The position numbers and the translations under genes are program-made. From Aquamicrobium sp. LC103 (GTDB lineage: Bacteria > Pseudomonadota > Alphaproteobacteria > Rhizobiales > Rhizobiaceae), in NCBI RefSeq assembly GCF_001014615.2, contig NZ_LBCQ02000019.1, positions 1 through 64,000 of the forward strand: 64,000 bases of DNA. The letters run 5' to 3'. Positions 26,042-34,212 of the stretch are shown here, in pieces. Below the pieces are notes generated by a model, which ran no database searches, had not been told where the DNA came from, and saw only the letters and a program-made list of their open reading frames with translations. Positions within the stretch are counted from its first letter, which is position 1; each line of letters opens with the position of its first letter.

Positions 26042-26995
26042 CTACTTGATCGCCTGCGGATTGGCGGGCGAGCCCGCACCGCCCGGCAGGTTGAGCGGCG
26101 GGGCGCAGAAGAAGAACTCGTAGACACCGTCCTCCGCGCAATCTTCCGCCAGTTCCTTCAGGTAATAGATTTCGCCCATGGCGATGCCTATGGCCGGGAT
26201 GACGACCCAATGCCACGGCTGGTTCGCTTCGTCGGTTTCGTTGGGACGCACCTCGCAGCCCCACGTGTCGGCGCAGATGGCCGCAATGTCCTTCTCGCGA
26301 ATCCAGTAGCAGGTCTCGAAGGCGAGGCCGGGGGCGTCACCGCCCGCATAGCCGGTCCAGTCCTCGCGCTTGAGACAGTCTTCCTGATGGCCCGTACGCA
26401 CGATGACGAAATCGCCCTTGCGGATTTCCACATTCTGGGCGACCGCGCAGCCGTCGAGATCTTCATTGGTGATCGCATAGCCGACAGGGAGCATGTCGAC
26501 GCCCTTCCAGCGCGCGATGTCGAGCAAGACACCGCGACCCACGCATTTGTCGCGATAGTTCTCGATGCCGTTCTTCTGGGCACCGCGCGCATCGACGAGC
26601 GTCGCAGGGTAGCCGTTCCACATTTTGTCGTCGAGGAAGATATGCGCCAGCGCGTCCCATTGGGTCGATGCCTGACAGGGCATGCTGATTGCGTCGTCCG
26701 CATAGCGCAGATAGGCGCCGATATCCTGATTTCCGGCTGCCGCGTCCGTGCCGGTCGCCAACATGGTGTGAATTGGATTCCAACGGCCGCCGAACAGGCC
26801 CGACTGGATCTTCTGATCCAGCGCCAGACCCAATGCGAAAGTCTTGCCCTTACGGATCAGCTTTCCCGCGTTGACGATATCTTCCGGGGTCACATTGTTG
26901 AGGGTTCCGATCTGGTCGTCCTCTCCCCACCTGCCCCAGTTGGAAAGCTTTTCGGCCGCTTCGTAGATCGCCGCACGGTTGACGGTCTTCGTCAT
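26042..26995 (-). CDS. Cyclase-family hydrolase (kynurenine formamidase/isatin hydrolase superfamily)
   Basis: 317-aa enzyme of the PF04199 family, metal-dependent hydrolases of formamides, cyclic imides and isatin. The usual His-x-Gly-Thr-His-x-Asp-x-Pro-x-His motif is replaced by 'STQWDALAH' with Gln112, Trp113, Asp114 and His118, the variant found in the longer members of the family. It lies upstream of the GST gene in the same operon. Its start is 45 bp from the dyad at 27040-27055. Hydrolysis of a cyclic amide or lactone fits the context. Confidence 0.87.
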   Translation of the reverse strand: MTKTVNRAAIYEAAEKLSNWGRWGEDDQIGTLNNVTPEDIVNAGKLIRKGKTFALGLALDQKIQSGLFGGRWNPIHTMLATGTDAAAGNQDIGAYLRYADDAISMPCQASTQWDALAHIFLDDKMWNGYPATLVDARGAQKNGIENYRDKCVGRGVLLDIARWKGVDMLPVGYAITNEDLDGCAVAQNVEIRKGDFVIVRTGHQEDCLKREDWTGYAGGDAPGLAFETCYWIREKDIAAICADTWGCEVRPNETDEANQPWHWVVIPAIGIAMGEIYYLKELAEDCAEDGVYEFFFCAPPLNLPGGAGSPANPQAIK

Positions 26996-27039
26996 GAAAT
27001 TCTCTCTCCCACGCTGTTCAAGTTCACTGCGAATAGGTA

Positions 27040-27055
27040 TTTATCACCTGATAAA
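27040..27055. promoter_or_regulatory. Palindromic operator TTTATCACCTGATAAA
   Basis: A perfect 7-bp inverted repeat, TTTATCA-CC-TGATAAA, 45 bp upstream of the cyclase start and 114 bp upstream of the TetR start. It is the best-formed member of the related sites at 3091, 14678, 24132, 30290, 36175 and 41167. A TetR dimer could bind this, and a TetR gene is adjacent; either GntR is the other candidate. Confidence 0.7.
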
Positions 27056-27168
27056 AATATTCCACACTGCGTGGTACCATGCAAGTACGAGCTGCATGTT
27101 TATGCGGTTGTGCGAGCCGCATTCATCCATGCTAGAAAGTCTCATCCAAGGAGACGTAACGAGGAAAC

Positions 27169-27882
27169 GTGAACCCAAGCGACAAGAAGCCGAAGAGGCT
27201 GTCACCCGAGGAACGCAAGCGGCGACTTCTCGAAAAGGCGATCGACTATTTTTCAGAAGAAGGTTTCGAAGGGGGCACGCGCGAGCTTGCCCGCCAGCTC
27301 GGCATCACCCAGCCGTTGATCTATCGCTATTTCTCCACCAAGGCGGACCTCATCAACGAGGTTTATCACGCCGTTTACGTCAGCCAGTGGCAGGAAAGCT
27401 GGGCTCAGAACCTGCAGAAGCGCGACAGGCCAGTGCGTGATCGCCTCATCGAGTTCTACGATGGTTATACCAACGCGATCTTCAATCGGCACTGGATGCG
27501 CATATTCTTCTTTGCCGGTCTGAAAGGTCTCGACATCAACACGCGCTACATACGGCGGGTAAGCGACCATCTGTTGCGTCCGATCTGCCGGGAGATGCGC
27601 GCGGAGTTGGGGTTCGATGTCGAAAAACCCTTGCGGCAGGCGGAGTTCGATCTCGTGTGGATGATGCACGGCCTCGTCTTCTATCAGGGCATCCGGGAGC
27701 ACATCTACAAGGTGCCCTACAAGGTGAACCACGAGTTCTCCATCCAGATCGCGGTGGATATGTATATCACCAAGTCCCGCGAGGTGATCGAGGCGGCGCT
27801 GAAGGACCCCGCGGCCGACCTCGCACCCGCCGCAAGCTTCATCCCCGAGCAACTGGTCCAAGTCGCCCCCGACAGAATATGA
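27169..27882 (+). CDS. TetR-family transcriptional regulator
   Basis: 237-aa regulator. The helix-turn-helix region is 'GTRELARQLGITQPLIYRYF' (about residues 40-59); the effector part is all-alpha. The start is a GTG at 27169, chosen because the homology to TetR begins right after; the AAGGAG at 27148-27153 is rather far and GAGGA at 27161-27165 rather near, so translation initiation may be weak. It is convergent with the BKACE-fusion gene and overlaps its 3' end by 44 bp. Confidence 0.9.
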   Translation: MNPSDKKPKRLSPEERKRRLLEKAIDYFSEEGFEGGTRELARQLGITQPLIYRYFSTKADLINEVYHAVYVSQWQESWAQNLQKRDRPVRDRLIEFYDGYTNAIFNRHWMRIFFFAGLKGLDINTRYIRRVSDHLLRPICREMRAELGFDVEKPLRQAEFDLVWMMHGLVFYQGIREHIYKVPYKVNHEFSIQIAVDMYITKSREVIEAALKDPAADLAPAASFIPEQLVQVAPDRI

Positions 27883-29146
27883 GCGGCTCATGTCCCTCGT
27901 TGCGGCATTCCAGCACCTGGCCGACGAAAATCTCGTGATCACCACCATCATAGCGGGCCCAATGCTGGCACTGTAGCGTCGCAACGGTGTCGTCCAGCAC
28001 GGGCAGCCCATCGATCCCGCGATGCCAGGCGATGCCATCGAAACGATCATCGACATTGCGCGAGAAGGTATGGCAGATCTCGTGCTGGTGGCTGGCCAGG
28101 ATGTTGACCGCGAAGCCGCGCGCGGCGGCGAAGTGCGGCATGCTCCACGCCTTGCGGGCAAGGCTCCAAAGTACGAGCGGGGGATCGAGCGACACGGAAG
28201 AAAACGAGTTGACGGTGACGCCGATCGGCACGCCTTCCTGCGTCGATGCCGTGATCACGGCCACGCCGGTCGGGAAGCAACCGAGCGTCTTGCGGAAGTC
28301 ACCGGCTGCGATCTGGCTTAAGGGTTGCCGGACTGTCTGGCTCATCGTCTGCTCCATCAATCTGCTTCCCAGTCTAGCGATTTCCGCAATCACGGCTACA
28401 CGCGCGGCGTTGTCTGCCGCGACGCTTCCGTCGGCGTGCAGGAAATTGTTCTCGAAGCCCACGCGTGCCTTGCCGCCCAGCGCCAGCACGGCTGCAAGAG
28501 CTGCCGTTTCCGGCGGGCCGAAAGCACATGCGGTCCATTCAGCCTTGTGTGCGATGGAGCTGGCGCGAAACGCCGCGAGATAATCGACGAGCGAAGCCGG
28601 ATCGGTATCGTCGCCGCCATAGCGGCCGAGCACGAACAGGACGTCAAGGTTGACGTCGGGAACGACGCCGCGCTCGACAAGCGTCACGAAGCGTTCGAGT
28701 TCCTTAGGGCTATAGAGCAAATACTGAATAGCCCTGTCCCGCGCCACCGCCTGTTCAAGCGTGCGCGTCGCCAGCTCCTCGTGTTCGTCGCTTGGCACCA
28801 GCTCGCGCATCGCGACACTGAAAGCGGGTGCGTCGACACCATCGAAAATGTCACCGATCTCTTCGGGGCTGTAGCGCCCAACCGCCTCGGTCGTCACCTG
28901 GATGAGCAGCCCGTCGTCGGTGGCGCGCCGGATTGCCTTGACCGCGGAGTTGTAGCGATCGGCGTCGAGCACGTGCAGCCCGGCATCATCGCGAACGTGG
29001 ATATGTATCGCCTGCGCGCCGGCCTTGCGGCAGGCAATCGCGGTTTCCACCAGTTCGTCTTCCGTGATGGGGAGCGCGGCATGCGCAGCCTTGCCGTGGC
29101 GCGCACCGTTGGGCGCCACCATGATGAGCGGGGTGCGCCGGCTCAT
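27839..29146 (-). CDS. Fusion: BKACE (DUF849) keto-acid cleavage domain + flavin reductase domain
   Basis: 435-aa protein with two complete domains in one uninterrupted frame. Residues 1-~262 are a BKACE/3-keto-5-aminohexanoate-cleavage type TIM barrel: metal ligands His48 and His50 in 'IHIHVRDD' and Glu232 in 'GFENN'. Residues ~279-435 are a RutF/HpaC-like FMN reductase domain ('FRKTLGCFPTGVAVITAS', 'SLDPPLVLWSLARK'). The linker (about 263-278) contains two Met codons that could serve as internal starts. The ATG overlaps the stop of the luciferase-like monooxygenase (ATGA), so the reductase domain probably supplies that enzyme with reduced flavin and BKACE may act on its product. I know of no characterised fusion of this kind. 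Confidence 0.85.
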   Translation of the reverse strand: MSRRTPLIMVAPNGARHGKAAHAALPITEDELVETAIACRKAGAQAIHIHVRDDAGLHVLDADRYNSAVKAIRRATDDGLLIQVTTEAVGRYSPEEIGDIFDGVDAPAFSVAMRELVPSDEHEELATRTLEQAVARDRAIQYLLYSPKELERFVTLVERGVVPDVNLDVLFVLGRYGGDDTDPASLVDYLAAFRASSIAHKAEWTACAFGPPETAALAAVLALGGKARVGFENNFLHADGSVAADNAARVAVIAEIARLGSRLMEQTMSQTVRQPLSQIAAGDFRKTLGCFPTGVAVITASTQEGVPIGVTVNSFSSVSLDPPLVLWSLARKAWSMPHFAAARGFAVNILASHQHEICHTFSRNVDDRFDGIAWHRGIDGLPVLDDTVATLQCQHWARYDGGDHEIFVGQVLECRNEGHEPLIFCRGRLGPVARG

Positions 29147-30252
29147 TCGGCAGCCGCCTGATCGGACGCGCCGATGGCGTCGTTGACGGCCGGCATCACC
29201 TTTTCGGCGGCAAGCCGCATCGAGGTCCGCGCCAGTGCCGGGTCGGCCCAGTCCTTGCCGGCATAGAGCAGGGTACCGAAATCCCCCACCTCCTCACGGA
29301 AAGCCAGAACGTCTTCCGTCACCTTGTCAGGCGTACCCCAAATGATCAGCTTTTCGCAAATTCCGTCCAACGTGACTTCGTCGTCAGGCTGCTCGCGATG
29401 TGTCTTGAACAATTCCAGGCGGTTGTGCTTGCGCATCTTGGTCAGCAATTGGCTGTAGTAGAAGCGGTAGGGGCTGTCCGGATCGGTCGCGTAACGCCTG
29501 GCCGTCGCCATGTCATCAGCCACGAAAACGCTCTTGGCCACACGCCAATTCTCCGTCTTCGCCTCACGGCCGACGCGCTCGCAGCCTTCGACATATTTCG
29601 GCCAGTGCGAGCGCACCCATTGCGGCAGCAGGAAGTTCGCCGAGATCGGATCCCAGCCGCGTGCGGCCGCTTCCGTCACGCCCTTGGAGAAAGGCGCAAC
29701 GGCGGTAACGACGACGGGCGGGTGAGGCTGTTGGAACGGCTTGGGCATGATGCCCTGACCGATATCGACGAGTTGCGTACGCTCGGTCGATACGGTCCAG
29801 TACCGGCCCTCCAGCTTGTAGGGCGCATCCCGCTTCCAGATTTCGAGGACCATGTTGATGGATTCGAGGAACATGGCGTTGCGGTCGGCATCCAGATTGC
29901 CGAAGACTTCCGCGTCCGAGGCAAGACCGCCCGGACTGATGCCGAAATTGAATCGGCCATCAAGCATATGATCGAGCATGGCTACCTGGGCAGCGATCGC
30001 CGCCGGGTGGCTGTTGGGCATGTTCACGGTTCCAGTGCCCAGCCTTATGTTTTTGGTCTCCGCCGCCAGAGAAGCGATGAACATAGCGCACGAAGTGATG
30101 TTCTCTGCCGCATCCGTCACATGCTCGCCGACATACCCTTCCGAAAAACCGAGCTCGTCGGCGAGAAGGAAAGCCTCACGATCTTCGGCCAGGCTCTGGC
30201 GCCAGTCCTTGCCGAGCGGGTGTATGGGCATGGTGAAGAAGCCGATCTTCAT
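29143..30252 (-). CDS. LLM-class (luciferase-like) flavin-dependent monooxygenase
   Basis: 369-aa TIM-barrel monooxygenase of the bacterial luciferase superfamily. The start 'MKIGFFTMPIHPLG', 'GEHVTDAAENI' near residues 43-53 and 'GRFNFGISPGG' near 99-109 are characteristic of the limonene-monooxygenase/alkanal-monooxygenase branch. These enzymes need reduced flavin from a separate reductase; the next gene (ATGA overlap) carries one fused to BKACE. Substrate unknown. A dyad of the regulon family lies 38 bp upstream of the start. Confidence 0.9.
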   Translation of the reverse strand: MKIGFFTMPIHPLGKDWRQSLAEDREAFLLADELGFSEGYVGEHVTDAAENITSCAMFIASLAAETKNIRLGTGTVNMPNSHPAAIAAQVAMLDHMLDGRFNFGISPGGLASDAEVFGNLDADRNAMFLESINMVLEIWKRDAPYKLEGRYWTVSTERTQLVDIGQGIMPKPFQQPHPPVVVTAVAPFSKGVTEAAARGWDPISANFLLPQWVRSHWPKYVEGCERVGREAKTENWRVAKSVFVADDMATARRYATDPDSPYRFYYSQLLTKMRKHNRLELFKTHREQPDDEVTLDGICEKLIIWGTPDKVTEDVLAFREEVGDFGTLLYAGKDWADPALARTSMRLAAEKVMPAVNDAIGASDQAAAE

Positions 30253-30289
30253 GGCAGCAATCTATCCAGTTGGAAAAACCGGATATGAA

Positions 30290-30305
30290 TTTATCGCCTG
30301 CTACC
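30290..30305. promoter_or_regulatory. Regulon-type operator upstream of LLM monooxygenase
   Basis: TTTATCGCCTGCTACC matches 12 of 16 positions of the dyad at 27040 and 13 of 16 of the site at 36175-36190 (reverse strand). It lies 37 bp before the monooxygenase start. Confidence 0.55.
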
Positions 30306-30318
30306 ATTACTGAAAAAT

Positions 30319-30359
30319 AATAGTATCTTAAATTCAGGATCATGAAATCTGATACTATT
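30319..30359. promoter_or_regulatory. Long inverted repeat upstream of LysR gene
   Basis: AATAGTATC at 30319-30327 and GATACTATT at 30351-30359 are perfect 9-bp inverted arms separated by 23 bp, ending 11 bp before the LysR ATG. A LysR-type regulator binding as a tetramer to both arms would repress itself and act on the divergent monooxygenase operon. Confidence 0.55.
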
Positions 30360-30370
30360 GGGGAAGCGTC

Positions 30371-31282
30371 ATGTTGAGCCTACGCCAGATCCGTTCTCTG
30401 ATCGCAGTCTATGAGGAGCGCTCCTTCACGCGTGCAGCACAAAGGGAAAACGCGACCCAATCAGGCATCTCCCAACACATCTCGGCACTGGAGGAGCAGT
30501 TAGGGACGATACTGTTCGAGCGGCGACATGGCGGCCCCGAACCCACGCCCGCGGGAGACCTCTTCTATCAACGCTCTCTCGAAATGCTGCGCGCGATGGA
30601 GCGCGGCGTTGCCGAGGTGCGCGCCAGCATCGGGCAGGTGTCCGGCGAGGTCAAAGCCGGCGTCATGCCAACCTTCACGCGCTGCGCGCTTCCGCCCGCG
30701 CTCGACCGCTTTATGAGCGCCTATCCGCATGTCCGCGTGGAGGTGGTCGAAGGCTACAGCGGCGCATTGTCCGATATGGTGCGCGCCGGCGAGCTCGATA
30801 TGGCCCTCGTACCCGCATCGGCCGAGACGACGGGCCTGACCCTCTCGCCGCTTTGCTCGAACCGCGAGATGCTCTTGTCCGGCCCCCAGAGCGGATTGAA
30901 GCATCTGCAGGCCGTGCGTCTCGCTGAACTCGGTCCACTCGATCTGATCGTGCCCAGCCAGGCCAATGTGCGCCGCCGCCGCATCGAGACCTACCTGGCG
31001 ACCAACAATGTGCGTGTCGGCAGACTGCTGGAGATGGATGCCATGCTGGGCACGTTGGAGCTCGTGGCACGCTCGCGCTGGATGACGATACTGCCGGGCG
31101 TGCTCTGTATCGCGGACGCCGAGGGACGAGAAAGGCGGGTCAATCCGATCGTCGATCCCGAGATGGTCAGCGAGTTCGTCGTCATCGAGCCCGCGCGCCG
31201 CGCCCTTTCGCCCGCCGCGTCCCTATTCCTTGCCGCCATGCGCGAAGAGATCGCAAAGCTCGAAAACTTCCCGATCGCTTGA
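30371..31282 (+). CDS. LysR-family transcriptional regulator
   Basis: 303-aa regulator. The N-terminal winged helix-turn-helix includes 'FTRAAQRENATQSGISQHIS' (residues 19-38) and 'LEEQLGTILFERR'; a LysR substrate-binding domain follows from about residue 90. The divergent arrangement to the LLM monooxygenase and the inverted repeat upstream suggest control of that operon; it also converges on the TRAP permease gene. Confidence 0.93.
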   Translation: MLSLRQIRSLIAVYEERSFTRAAQRENATQSGISQHISALEEQLGTILFERRHGGPEPTPAGDLFYQRSLEMLRAMERGVAEVRASIGQVSGEVKAGVMPTFTRCALPPALDRFMSAYPHVRVEVVEGYSGALSDMVRAGELDMALVPASAETTGLTLSPLCSNREMLLSGPQSGLKHLQAVRLAELGPLDLIVPSQANVRRRRIETYLATNNVRVGRLLEMDAMLGTLELVARSRWMTILPGVLCIADAEGRERRVNPIVDPEMVSEFVVIEPARRALSPAASLFLAAMREEIAKLENFPIA

Positions 31283-31297
31283 TCCTTCCAACAGGAA

Positions 31298-31314
31298 GGC
31301 GGCCACAGGCCGCC
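31298..31314. terminator. Hairpin between convergent genes
   Basis: GGCGGCC (31298-31304), ACA loop, GGCCGCC (31308-31314): a perfect 7-bp stem between the ends of the LysR and TRAP genes. No T-run is present, so it may act as a transcript-stabilising end or Rho-dependent terminator. Confidence 0.4.
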
Positions 31315-31336
31315 CTCCAACCGGTGCTTGGCAGGC

Positions 31337-32647
31337 TCAGAATGTCACCGACGGTAGCCAGGTCGCCAGTTGCGGGAACAGAATGACCAGAAGCGCGGCG
31401 ATGAGGATCATCACACAGAACGGGAACGATCCCTTGAATACATGCTTCAGCTTGACACTCGGATCCGGCACCGCGCCTTTCACCGTATAGACCACCAGTC
31501 CGAAAGGCGGCGTCAGCAACCCCGCTTCAATGACCAGAATGCCGAAGATCGCGAAGGCCGTGGAGTCGAGGCCAAGCGCAAGCGCTATCGGCGCAAAGAT
31601 CGGCACGGTGAGAAGGATGATCGATATGGAATCGATCAGCATCCCCAAAATGATCCAGATGATGATCATGACCGCCACGATGACGATCGTTCCTCCCCCG
31701 AGACCGAAAAACAGGTTCTGGATGTAATTGACGGCGCCACCCATGGCGAGGAGGCGTGAATACATCGTGGCGGCGATCAACAGCAGCATGATGGGGCCGG
31801 TGGTACGCGCGGCACTGTAAATTGCCTGCATGACCTCGCGTCCTCTCATGCCCTTGGCGACACCGAGAACGAGCGCTCCTATCGTGCCGAAACCCGCCGC
31901 CTCCGTGGGATTGAAGACCCCTCCCCAAAGGCCGCCGATCACCAGAACCACGAGCGCGAATATGCCGAGGGCCCCGAAGATCTCACCTCGAGCCAGCGGC
32001 GTGATGTCTTCGGCGGCTGGAGGGTTGGGCGCCACGTCCGGCCGCATGCGTGCATGGACGACGCAATAGGCAGCGAACATGATCGCGAGAATGATACCCG
32101 GAAGAACGCCCGCAATGAAGAGTTTGCCTACCGACGCTTCCGTCAGAATCGCCCAGACAATGAGCAGGACGGAGGGCGGAATGAGCATACCCAGACAGGC
32201 GCTGCCGGCTACAACGCCCACCGCATATTCGCGCTGATATCCAAGCCGGCGCATCTCGGGATAGGCGATGCGCGAAAACGCGGCGGCCGAAGCAACGGAA
32301 ACGCCAGTCACTGCGGCAAAGATGGCATTGCCGGCTACGGTAGCGACGGCCAATCGTCCTGAAACGCGGCGAAGCAGCCGGTTGCAGACTTGGTACAGGT
32401 CACCCGCCGCGCCGGATTTGGAGACGAAATCTCCCATCAATACGAAGAGCGGGATGACGATGAAGGTGTGGCTGCGGATCGCCTCGTAGGCCGAGGAACC
32501 AAGCAGCGAGACGGCAACATCGAAGCTGCCCATCATGAGGTAGATGCCCAGTACGCTCGTCATGGCAAGCGCAACGGCGATATGAAAGCCGAGCAGCACG
32601 AGAACGACGAGCAGCCCGACCATGTACATGACGATTTCGGCGGCCAT
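31337..32647 (-). CDS. TRAP transporter large permease subunit (DctM type)
   Basis: 436-aa polytopic protein with about twelve membrane segments, the normal size for DctM. Characteristic blocks include 'GVSVASAAAFSRIAYPEM' and 'GVVAGSACLGMLIPPSVLLI' in the first half and 'PTEAAGFGTIGALVLG' in the second. The ATG at 32647 overlaps the DctQ stop by one base (TAATG). It pairs with the small subunit at 32647-33234; the binding protein is encoded 3 kb away at 36265. Confidence 0.93.
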   Translation of the reverse strand: MAAEIVMYMVGLLVVLVLLGFHIAVALAMTSVLGIYLMMGSFDVAVSLLGSSAYEAIRSHTFIVIPLFVLMGDFVSKSGAAGDLYQVCNRLLRRVSGRLAVATVAGNAIFAAVTGVSVASAAAFSRIAYPEMRRLGYQREYAVGVVAGSACLGMLIPPSVLLIVWAILTEASVGKLFIAGVLPGIILAIMFAAYCVVHARMRPDVAPNPPAAEDITPLARGEIFGALGIFALVVLVIGGLWGGVFNPTEAAGFGTIGALVLGVAKGMRGREVMQAIYSAARTTGPIMLLLIAATMYSRLLAMGGAVNYIQNLFFGLGGGTIVIVAVMIIIWIILGMLIDSISIILLTVPIFAPIALALGLDSTAFAIFGILVIEAGLLTPPFGLVVYTVKGAVPDPSVKLKHVFKGSFPFCVMILIAALLVILFPQLATWLPSVTF

Positions 32648-33234
32648 TACTTGGGCTCCCTGTCCTGAGCCGAAGAGCGGCCCTCATTGTCGAGCCCCAT
32701 CACCGCCGCAGCTTCGCGGTCATAGGCGAGGATGCCTGGATAGGCGATTTCGTCCTCGAGCTGGTTCGTCCAGTCGAGCCAGATCATGAGCAGATACGAG
32801 ATGGCGCACATCGCCGATGTGACGAGCAGAATGAAGTGGACGGGCCATACCGGAATTCGCAAGGCGCCCTCGCCTTCGTATTCGCCGATGCGATATGCGA
32901 GCATCGCGGGACGCCAGTCGGCGTAGACGATGAGTGCGAAAAGCGCGAGGCCGAGGAGGTAGGCGAGCGTGCGCAGGAACCTGCGCCCTCCAGGCCCAAG
33001 AGACTCGGAAACGAGTTCGGTCCGCAGCATCGAACCCGAGAGGATGGCGAGCGGCAGCTGCAGGAATGTGATCGCCACCACCGAGTTCCGGATCACCTCG
33101 GTTGCTCCCTGCAGAGGCGACGAATAAAGCGCGCGCCCGAGCACATCGACAATGATGACCACGGCAATCAACAGCACCCACAAGGCTGAAATGACGTGGA
33201 TTGTACGTGCGAGGCCCACGAAGCCTTTCACCAT
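32647..33234 (-). CDS. TRAP transporter small permease subunit (DctQ type)
   Basis: 195-aa membrane protein with four predicted transmembrane helices and the DctQ pattern. It is the second membrane component of the TRAP carboxylate importer. The C-terminal ~40 residues are hydrophilic. An 84-bp gap separates it from the upstream deacetylase-like gene, with TTGGGAGGTTG providing the ribosome-binding site. Confidence 0.9.
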   Translation of the reverse strand: MVKGFVGLARTIHVISALWVLLIAVVIIVDVLGRALYSSPLQGATEVIRNSVVAITFLQLPLAILSGSMLRTELVSESLGPGGRRFLRTLAYLLGLALFALIVYADWRPAMLAYRIGEYEGEGALRIPVWPVHFILLVTSAMCAISYLLMIWLDWTNQLEDEIAYPGILAYDREAAAVMGLDNEGRSSAQDREPK

Positions 33235-33318
33235 GACAACCTCCCAATTCTCACGGAGCGGAGCCGGCAGGCCGGCGATCCGCAGAAAAGAAAAACAGAA
33301 ACCGCGCGGCCGACCGCA

Positions 33319-34212
33319 TCAGCCTCGGCCCGATAGGCGACCCATTTCGGCCCGATACCAGTCGCCGATTTCCGATGCGCTCATGAAGACCGTCGTATCG
33401 TACCCAGCGATGTAGTCGAGCAACTCCTCCAGATAGCGAATGCGATGGGGCACGCCCGTGATGTAGGGATGGATCGAGATCGCCATTACCCGAACATTGT
33501 CTTCGCTTTCGGCAAACAGCCGGTCGAACTGGTCGCGCCCCCGGTTGAAGAACTCGACCGAAGGATGATTCTGCAAGGCGAAGACCGGAATGTCGTTCAT
33601 TTCGACCGAATATGGGATCGTCGTGATCGTCCCATGCGGCGTATCGATGTCCTGCGGAAGGTCGTCGATCACCCAGTCCGCGACATACTCGATGCCGTTC
33701 TTGCGCAGGCAATCGAGCGTCTCTTCCGTTTCGGTCAGGCCCGGGCTTTCCCAGCTCCGAGGCGACTTGCCCCAGTAGTTCGAAATAACTTCGACCGCGC
33801 GCGCGATTTCCCCCGACTGGTCATCCAGGCTGTGCATGGGCTGCTGCAGGAAGCCATGTCCCATGAACTCCCAACCAGCATCCCGCGCGGCATCCGCAAC
33901 GCGCGTATAGGAACGGCAGACATTCGCATTGAGGGCCAGCGTCGCCGGCAGCCCGCGATCCGTGATCGCCTTGAACTGGCGCCAGAAGCCGGAGCGCATG
34001 CCGTATTCATGCCACGACCAATTGGGCACGTCAGGCAGAAGCGGTTTGCCCATCGGCGGCGATAGGACGGTGCGGGGCATTGCGCGCTCGATGCGCCATT
34101 CCTCGACATTCACGATGATCCATACGGCCACCCGCTTGCCGTTCGGCAGCGCCAATTTCGGCCTGTCGATCGAAGCGACATAGGGAACGCGATCGGACAA
34201 CGCCGTCATCAT
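33319..34212 (-). CDS. Polysaccharide-deacetylase-fold hydrolase, PuuE/allantoinase-like
   Basis: 297-aa NodB-fold protein of the polysaccharide deacetylase family. The N-terminal part 'LPNGKRVAVWIIVNVEEWRI' resembles the PuuE branch (allantoinase and peptidoglycan-like cyclic amide hydrolases) rather than chitin deacetylases; the canonical Asp-Asp pair is replaced here by 'VNVEEW', and 'WESPGLTETEETL' supplies another conserved loop. The start at 34210-34212 overlaps the hydrolase stop (ATGA). Hydrolysis of a cyclic amide or imide, rather than a sugar, fits its neighbours. Confidence 0.8.
   Translation of the reverse strand: MMTALSDRVPYVASIDRPKLALPNGKRVAVWIIVNVEEWRIERAMPRTVLSPPMGKPLLPDVPNWSWHEYGMRSGFWRQFKAITDRGLPATLALNANVCRSYTRVADAARDAGWEFMGHGFLQQPMHSLDDQSGEIARAVEVISNYWGKSPRSWESPGLTETEETLDCLRKNGIEYVADWVIDDLPQDIDTPHGTITTIPYSVEMNDIPVFALQNHPSVEFFNRGRDQFDRLFAESEDNVRVMAISIHPYITGVPHRIRYLEELLDYIAGYDTTVFMSASEIGDWYRAEMGRLSGRG

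Noticed and set aside
25835-27172. 445-aa open frame on the plus strand
   Set aside because: Antisense to GST and cyclase genes with clear homology; the translation is low-complexity and Arg/His-rich and would end in the TetR start region.
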